Below, piece by piece: positions 6,019 to 8,975 of a DNA stretch of 8,975 bases (positions are counted from its first letter, which is position 1; each line of letters opens with the position of its first letter). Origin of the DNA: JAXDLH01 sp034666705 (GTDB taxonomy: Bacteria > Chloroflexota > UBA6077 > SHYK01); the NCBI GenBank assembly GCA_034666705.1, contig JAXDLH010000244.1, positions 1 through 8,975 of the forward strand. Reading direction: 5' to 3'. Position numbers and translations under genes: made by a program. Below the pieces are notes generated by a model. It saw nothing but the letters and a program-made list of their open reading frames with translations, had not been told where the DNA came from and did not search any database.

Positions 6019-6813
6019 CTACCGCAGCACGCCCTCGAGCGGGCTGCTGGCAGATGCGTAGGACTTCTTCGGGATGCGGCCGGCTAGGTATGCCTTCCGC
6101 CCGGCGCGCACGCCCTCGGCGATCGCCGCACCCATGAGCGCGGGATCCTGGGCGAGCGCGACCGCCGTATTCACCAGGCAAGCATCGGCGCCGACCTCCA
6201 TCGCGAGCGCCGCGTCCGACGGGGCGCCGATTCCGGCGTCGACGACGACCGGTACGCGCGCCTGCTCCACGATGACCCGAATCGCCTCGAGGTTGACCAG
6301 CCCCTGGCCGGAGCCGATCGGCGAAGCAAGCGGCATGACCGTGGCGCAGCCTACGTCCTCCAGGCGGCGAGCCAGGAGCGGGTCAGCGTTGATGTAGGGG
6401 AGCACCGTAAAGCCTTCTGCCACGAGCCGCTTCGCCGCGTCCAGGGTCTCGATCGGGTCCGGCAGCAGGTATTTCGGGTCCGGGATCACCTCGAGCTTCA
6501 CCCAGTCCGAGAGTCCCATGGCGCGCGCCAACCGCGCGACGCGCAGTGCCTCGTCGGCGGTCTGGCAGCCCGCGGTATTCGGCAAGATGCGGTAGTGCTT
6601 CCAGTCGAGATAGTCGAGAATGGTCTTCTTGCTGGGATCGTCGAGATCGAGGCGGCGCAGCGACACCGTGATCATCTCGACCTCAGCAGCCTCCATTGCC
6701 GCGACCATCTCTCCCATGGTTCGATACTTGCCGGTACCGAGGATCAGTCGCGAGCGGAGCGGTTGTCCTGCAATGACCAGCTCGTCGGCCCGTGCTGGCG
6801 CGATCGTTTCCAT
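6019..6813 (-). CDS. thiG: thiazole synthase ThiG
   Basis: ThiG condenses 1-deoxy-xylulose 5-phosphate, dehydroglycine and ThiS-bound sulfur into the thiamin thiazole. Its 264 residues carry RLILGTGKYRT (22-32), VSLRRLDLDD (50-59) and LPNTAGC (77-83). The motif DWVKLEVIPDPKYLLPD follows, with the Schiff-base Lys at 106. Phosphate-binding loops are PLASPIGSGQG, VVVDAGIGAPSDAA and GADACLVNTAVA. Length and motif order are typical. The ATG at 6813 has GGAGAG (6821-6826) 7 nt upstream. It is the first gene after the TPP riboswitch, followed by the ThiE/TenI gene and thiS. The enzymes making dehydroglycine (ThiO or ThiH) and the pyrimidine (ThiC, ThiD) are elsewhere. Confidence 0.97.
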   Translation of the reverse strand: METIAPARADELVIAGQPLRSRLILGTGKYRTMGEMVAAMEAAEVEMITVSLRRLDLDDPSKKTILDYLDWKHYRILPNTAGCQTADEALRVARLARAMGLSDWVKLEVIPDPKYLLPDPIETLDAAKRLVAEGFTVLPYINADPLLARRLEDVGCATVMPLASPIGSGQGLVNLEAIRVIVEQARVPVVVDAGIGAPSDAALAMEVGADACLVNTAVALAQDPALMGAAIAEGVRAGRKAYLAGRIPKKSYASASSPLEGVLR

Positions 6814-6840
6814 GAGCGCACTCTCCGGCGTGTAATACAG

Positions 6841-6878
6841 CGACGCCCCGATCCGCCATGCGCGGGTCGGGGCGGTCG
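6841..6878 (-). promoter_or_regulatory. expression-platform hairpin between riboswitch and thiG
   Basis: Sequences 6841-6857 and 6861-6878 form a very GC-rich stem with one bulge and a 3-nt loop, lying about 30 nt after the aptamer and ending 14 nt before the thiG ribosome site. Only a poor U-rich stretch (CTGTATTAC) follows, so it could act as a terminator-like pause or in translational control. It is the natural candidate for the switch output. Confidence 0.45.
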
Positions 6879-6904
6879 ATGCCTGCCGGTGCGGTCAGGC
6901 CGCA

Positions 6905-7009
6905 ACCGCTTTCCCTACGCTGGCATAACCCAGATCAGGTTCAAAGGGTCGACGCGCCCGCGTCTCTCAGCCCGCCCCGGTACGCCGGAGCGGGGCTCCC
7001 CTAAGCGGT
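6905..7009 (-). ncRNA. TPP riboswitch (THI element)
   Basis: Read on the minus strand, this has the conserved THI-box blocks in order: AGGGGAGCC near the 5' end, GGCTGAGA (complement of 6964-6971), ACCTGATCTGG (6930-6940) and GCGTAGGGAA (6911-6920). P1 is a perfect 7-bp stem, ACCGCTT (7003-7009) with AAGCGGT (6905-6911). The P3 arm is GACGCG-GG-CGCGTC. The leader precedes thiG, so high TPP should repress the thiamin genes. The P1 3' strand can instead pair with 6891-6895 in a small hairpin (6891-6909), giving mutually exclusive folds. Confidence 0.97.
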
Positions 7010-7021
7010 GCCACTTCGCAG

Positions 7022-7050
7022 ATTATCAGGTGCGGGCCCGCAGGTGTCAA
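7022..7050 (-). promoter_or_regulatory. sigma-70-type promoter of the thiamin operon
   Basis: On the minus strand, TTGACA (7045-7050) is a perfect -35 and GATAAT (7022-7027) is a -10 with one mismatch. They are separated by exactly 17 nt. Predicted transcription begins near 7015, a few bases before P1 of the riboswitch. The spacer contains the perfect 12-bp palindrome TGCGGGCCCGCA (7031-7042). The -35 lies 9 nt beyond the stop of the upstream cupredoxin gene. Confidence 0.85.
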
Positions 7051-7059
7051 CGCAGGTCG

Positions 7060-7800
7060 TCAGACGACGTTGACCGTGCCGTGCATCGTGGGGTGGATGG
7101 CGCAGTGATAGGCGAACTGGCCACGCGTATTGAACGTCGCCGTCGCCGAGCTGCCGGACGCGATCCGTCCCGCATCAAAGGTGCCGCCATCCGACGTCGC
7201 GGTGTGCGTCGTCGCGTCGCGATTGGTCCAGCGCACCGTGCCGCCGGCAGCGACCGTAATGCTCGCAGGCTGGAATGAGAAATTCGAGATGTCGACCGAG
7301 ACGTTGGAGGGGGCGCTGGGTACAGGCTGCGCAGCCGGCGGCTGCGGCACCGCGGTGGCGGGAATCGACGGCGGTGCCTGGGTGGGCAGCGCGACCGCGG
7401 TCGGCGCGGGGCTGATCGCTGTGGTGATGCCTGCATTGTCGGCGCTCGCATCCGTAACCGTGATGCTGCCAGTCATGTCGTCGTGCACGAGACACCGGTA
7501 CGCGTAGGTGCCGGGCGTCGTGAACGTGAGGGAGAACTGCTCGCCGGAGTCGACCAGACCAGAGTCGAATATGCCGTCCAGTGAAGTTACCGTGTGCAGC
7601 TCGAATCCATCATTCTCCCAGACGACCATGGTTCCGGACGCGACGGTTGCATCCGAGGGGTCGAAGAAGTTGTCGCCAATTGAGATCATCTGGGTTGGCT
7701 GATCGCCCTCCTGCGCGAGCGCGACGATTGGGGCCACCGTCCCGATGGGGATAAGCAAGGCAACAACGCACGCGATGGCAAGGGCTCGGCAGCGCATCAT
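7060..7800 (-). CDS. secreted tandem cupredoxin (two type-1 copper domains)
   Basis: This is predicted to be an extracytoplasmic copper electron carrier or copper-binding protein of 246 residues. A signal peptide (about 1-29, ending VALA before QEGD) precedes domain 1 (about 37-117). A Pro/Ala-rich linker (about 125-166) joins it to domain 2 (about 167-246). Each domain is plastocyanin/azurin-like with the full ligand set: H69, C103, H106 and M109 in domain 1, and H199, C233, H236 and M239 in domain 2. In both, the C-x2-H-x2-M spacing is intact. I chose the ATG at 7800 (GGAGG 4 nt upstream); the adjacent ATG at 7797 (7 nt) is equally possible. A longer reading from 7872 would place 24 non-signal residues in front. 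The next gene upstream, 111 nt away on the same strand, is also a cupredoxin. The partner reductase or oxidase is unknown. Confidence 0.88.
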   Translation of the reverse strand: MMRCRALAIACVVALLIPIGTVAPIVALAQEGDQPTQMISIGDNFFDPSDATVASGTMVVWENDGFELHTVTSLDGIFDSGLVDSGEQFSLTFTTPGTYAYRCLVHDDMTGSITVTDASADNAGITTAISPAPTAVALPTQAPPSIPATAVPQPPAAQPVPSAPSNVSVDISNFSFQPASITVAAGGTVRWTNRDATTHTATSDGGTFDAGRIASGSSATATFNTRGQFAYHCAIHPTMHGTVNVV

Positions 7801-7911
7801 TGGTCCTCCGCATTGGCGCTTCTCAGCAAGGCCGGTGGGCACGCGCGGCTTAAGTGGTTCGACGAGCCGCATACGTGCATGCAGAGGATACGTGAATGTC
7901 CCGGTTCTGGA

Positions 7912-8295
7912 TCAATCGGCAGACGACGGGTCTGGTTCGCTATCGCCGACGGTGATCTCGCCGATCATCCAGTCGTGGGCGAGGCAGTAGTAGAAGTACA
8001 CGCCTGGCTGATCGAACGTGAACGCATATCGGCCCCGGGGCTGGATCTCGCCGTTCAATACGCCATCGTCGCTCGTAATCGTGTGCAGCTCGGGATCGTC
8101 GTTCACCCAGGTGACCGTCGTTCCCACAGACACTGACGGGTACGCTGGATCGTAGCTGCTGTCGCGAACGGCGATCGCGAGGGTTTGCGGTGCAACAATA
8201 TCCGTCGGGGTTACCGTCTGCGCGCGGGCAGGACCGACGGGCAGCACGGCGAGAAAGGCGCTCAGTGCAAGCAGCCGGGCGAGGCGTTGGGTCAC
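7912..8295 (-). CDS. secreted single-domain cupredoxin
   Basis: This 127-residue plastocyanin-like protein is predicted to carry one type-1 copper outside the cytoplasm. A signal peptide covers residues 1-25 (basic start, leucine/alanine core, ending ARA before QT). The cupredoxin fold spans about 38-117, with copper ligands H71 (in ELHTITS), C104 and H107 (in YYCLAHDWM) and axial M110. The acidic tail SEPDPSSAD follows. The start is GTG at 8295 with GGGAGG 5 nt upstream. It lies between the tandem cupredoxin and the multicopper-oxidase fusion on the same strand and shares their sequence style, which suggests paralogy and a joint role. The 193- and 111-nt gaps leave room for separate promoters. 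It does not match a named protein I can identify. Confidence 0.88.
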   Translation of the reverse strand: MTQRLARLLALSAFLAVLPVGPARAQTVTPTDIVAPQTLAIAVRDSSYDPAYPSVSVGTTVTWVNDDPELHTITSDDGVLNGEIQPRGRYAFTFDQPGVYFYYCLAHDWMIGEITVGDSEPDPSSAD

Positions 8296-8488
8296 GGCAA
8301 CCTCCCAGGGTGAGCTCTTCGAACTCGAGCCGCTACCGGATCAACGCTCGTTTAGGAAGGAGGGGTTCATTCGCTTCGGCGATGGACGCCCTCAGGTGCG
8401 CAGGGCCGGTCGGCCAATGCGCCAATTCCCAGCTTGGCGAAGGCGCACAGGCGAAAAGCCGCCTACGCTCTGCTCCGCCGGCGTTCGC
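8296..8488 (-). other. intergenic spacer between cupredoxin genes
   Basis: This holds the ribosome site GGGAGG for the downstream gene and a modest inverted repeat, CGCCAA (8420-8425) with TTGGCG (8434-8439), which may lie in the 3' region of the fusion gene. I see no clear promoter and no coding potential. Confidence 0.35.
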
Positions 8489-8975
8489 TCACTGCACGAT
8501 GATGATGCCCCGATTGGTGATGTGGAAGCGGCAGAAATAGTTGTACTGGCCGGGCTCCGTGAACGTATAGGTGAATGTATCGCCGCCGTTGAGCGTGCCG
8601 GAATCGAAATAGCCGGCGAGACTGCTGACGGTGTGTTGCGCTTTCCCTTGGTGCTCCCACGTCACCGTCGTTCCGAGCGGTACGGTCAGGAAGTTCGGTG
8701 TGTAGAAATTGTCCCGGATGAAGACGCGCGAGCTGTCGCTCGCAGGACCGGGTGCAGGGCCGCTGACGGCCGGGCTGGCGTGATCATGGGGCTCACCGAT
8801 GTGCACCATCGTGTGCATGCCGCCGAGCCAGACCCCATTATTCGTGTTCGCCGCCTCGAAATGGTCGTGGAATGGGAAGTCGCCGGCCTGATCGGCGGTG
8901 AAGAGCAGGTCGTAGGCGTCGCCAGGATCGATGAGGAGGGTGTCCTTCATCGGGGCTCCAACCCACGGACGGCCA
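8489..8975 (-). CDS. multicopper-oxidase-like protein fused to a C-terminal cupredoxin (5' partial)
   Basis: The reading frame is open to the window edge. The residues before the first visible Met (8950) read GRPWVGAP and continue smoothly into MKDTLLIDPGDAYDLLF, a segment typical of the last domain of multicopper oxidases, so the Met at 8950 is probably internal. Counting from it, FPFHDHF (25-31) and GGMHTMV (43-49) correspond to the C-terminal copper region. The usual HCH is HDH, so the type-1 Cys is absent there. A linker rich in Pro, Ala and His (about 52-74) leads to a plastocyanin-like domain (75-153) with H106, C140 and H143. The expected axial Met is Asn146. The fusion would tether a copper domain to an oxidase-like body. 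The N-terminal part, including any signal peptide, is outside the window. Confidence 0.75.
   Translation of the reverse strand, partial: GRPWVGAPMKDTLLIDPGDAYDLLFTADQAGDFPFHDHFEAANTNNGVWLGGMHTMVHIGEPHDHASPAVSGPAPGPASDSSRVFIRDNFYTPNFLTVPLGTTVTWEHQGKAQHTVSSLAGYFDSGTLNGGDTFTYTFTEPGQYNYFCRFHITNRGIIIVQ

Noticed and set aside
7056..7068. GTCGT-CAG-ACGAC hairpin at the tandem cupredoxin stop codon
   Set aside because: A five-base stem in GC-rich coding sequence without a U-run; not a credible terminator.
7801..7872. 24-residue extension of the tandem cupredoxin
   Set aside because: It would bury the signal peptide, and a good ribosome site precedes the ATG at 7800.
7871..7894. Direct repeats ATACGTG at 7871-7877 and 7888-7894 around TGCATGCA, upstream of the tandem cupredoxin
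   Set aside because: Possible operator, but two 7-mers without a convincing promoter beside them are too weak to call.
1..8975. CRISPR arrays, tRNA or rRNA genes, defence modules, integrase or transposase genes
   Set aside because: None seen. No regularly spaced repeats, cloverleaf or rRNA motifs, or recombinase motifs were recognised on either strand.

Overview
The window is GC-rich DNA, densely coded and mostly on the minus strand. It reads as an ordinary bacterial chromosome segment with an accessory flavour at its right end. I see no phage, plasmid, CRISPR, rRNA or tRNA signal. Several traits fit a Chloroflexota (Thermomicrobia-like) bacterium: a stand-alone VanW-domain protein, clustered secreted cupredoxins beside a multicopper-oxidase-like protein, a THI-box thiG-thiE-thiS operon, and a dispersed repeat of the GTCATCCTGAG type. 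This placement rests on recall of gene content and not on a search, so it is low to moderate in confidence.

Left region (1-3006). A two-gene minus-strand unit encodes a TrmA/RlmD-type rRNA uracil-C5 methyltransferase with a complete Fe-S cluster motif. It is followed, through an ATGA stop/start overlap, by a Maf nucleotide pyrophosphatase. Divergent from it, a plus-strand gene encodes a membrane-anchored or secreted VanW-domain protein with an Ala/Pro-rich linker.

Intergenic island (3007-3373). This gap between convergent genes is the most structured non-coding stretch. It holds a second copy of sequences from the 3' end of the vanW-like gene, split by a 91-bp, lower-GC inverted-repeat (MITE-like) element. 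It also holds a GTCATCCTGAG-type palindromic repeat and a 21-bp-stem hairpin just past the stop of the UbiD gene.

Thiamin region (3374-7050, minus strand). A near-consensus sigma-70-type promoter (TTGACA, 17 nt, GATAAT) leads directly into a clear TPP riboswitch. Then come thiG (thiazole synthase), a ThiE/TenI-family gene and thiS (the sulfur carrier). A UbiD-family prenyl-FMN-dependent decarboxylase with all expected catalytic and metal ligands lies 125 nt downstream. ThiS delivers sulfur for ThiG to build the thiazole. The ThiE/TenI protein either aromatizes that product or couples it to the pyrimidine. UbiD has no known role in this pathway and may be a passenger or separately promoted.

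Copper region (7060-8975, minus strand). Three consecutive genes encode four cupredoxin domains: a secreted two-domain protein, a secreted one-domain protein, and the C-terminal end of a multicopper-oxidase-like protein fused to a cupredoxin. The last gene is cut by the window edge. The first three domains keep the full His-Cys-His-Met type-1 copper ligand set. The fused one has Asn where Met is expected. Together they look like an extracytoplasmic copper electron-transfer or copper-handling module whose partners lie beyond the right edge.
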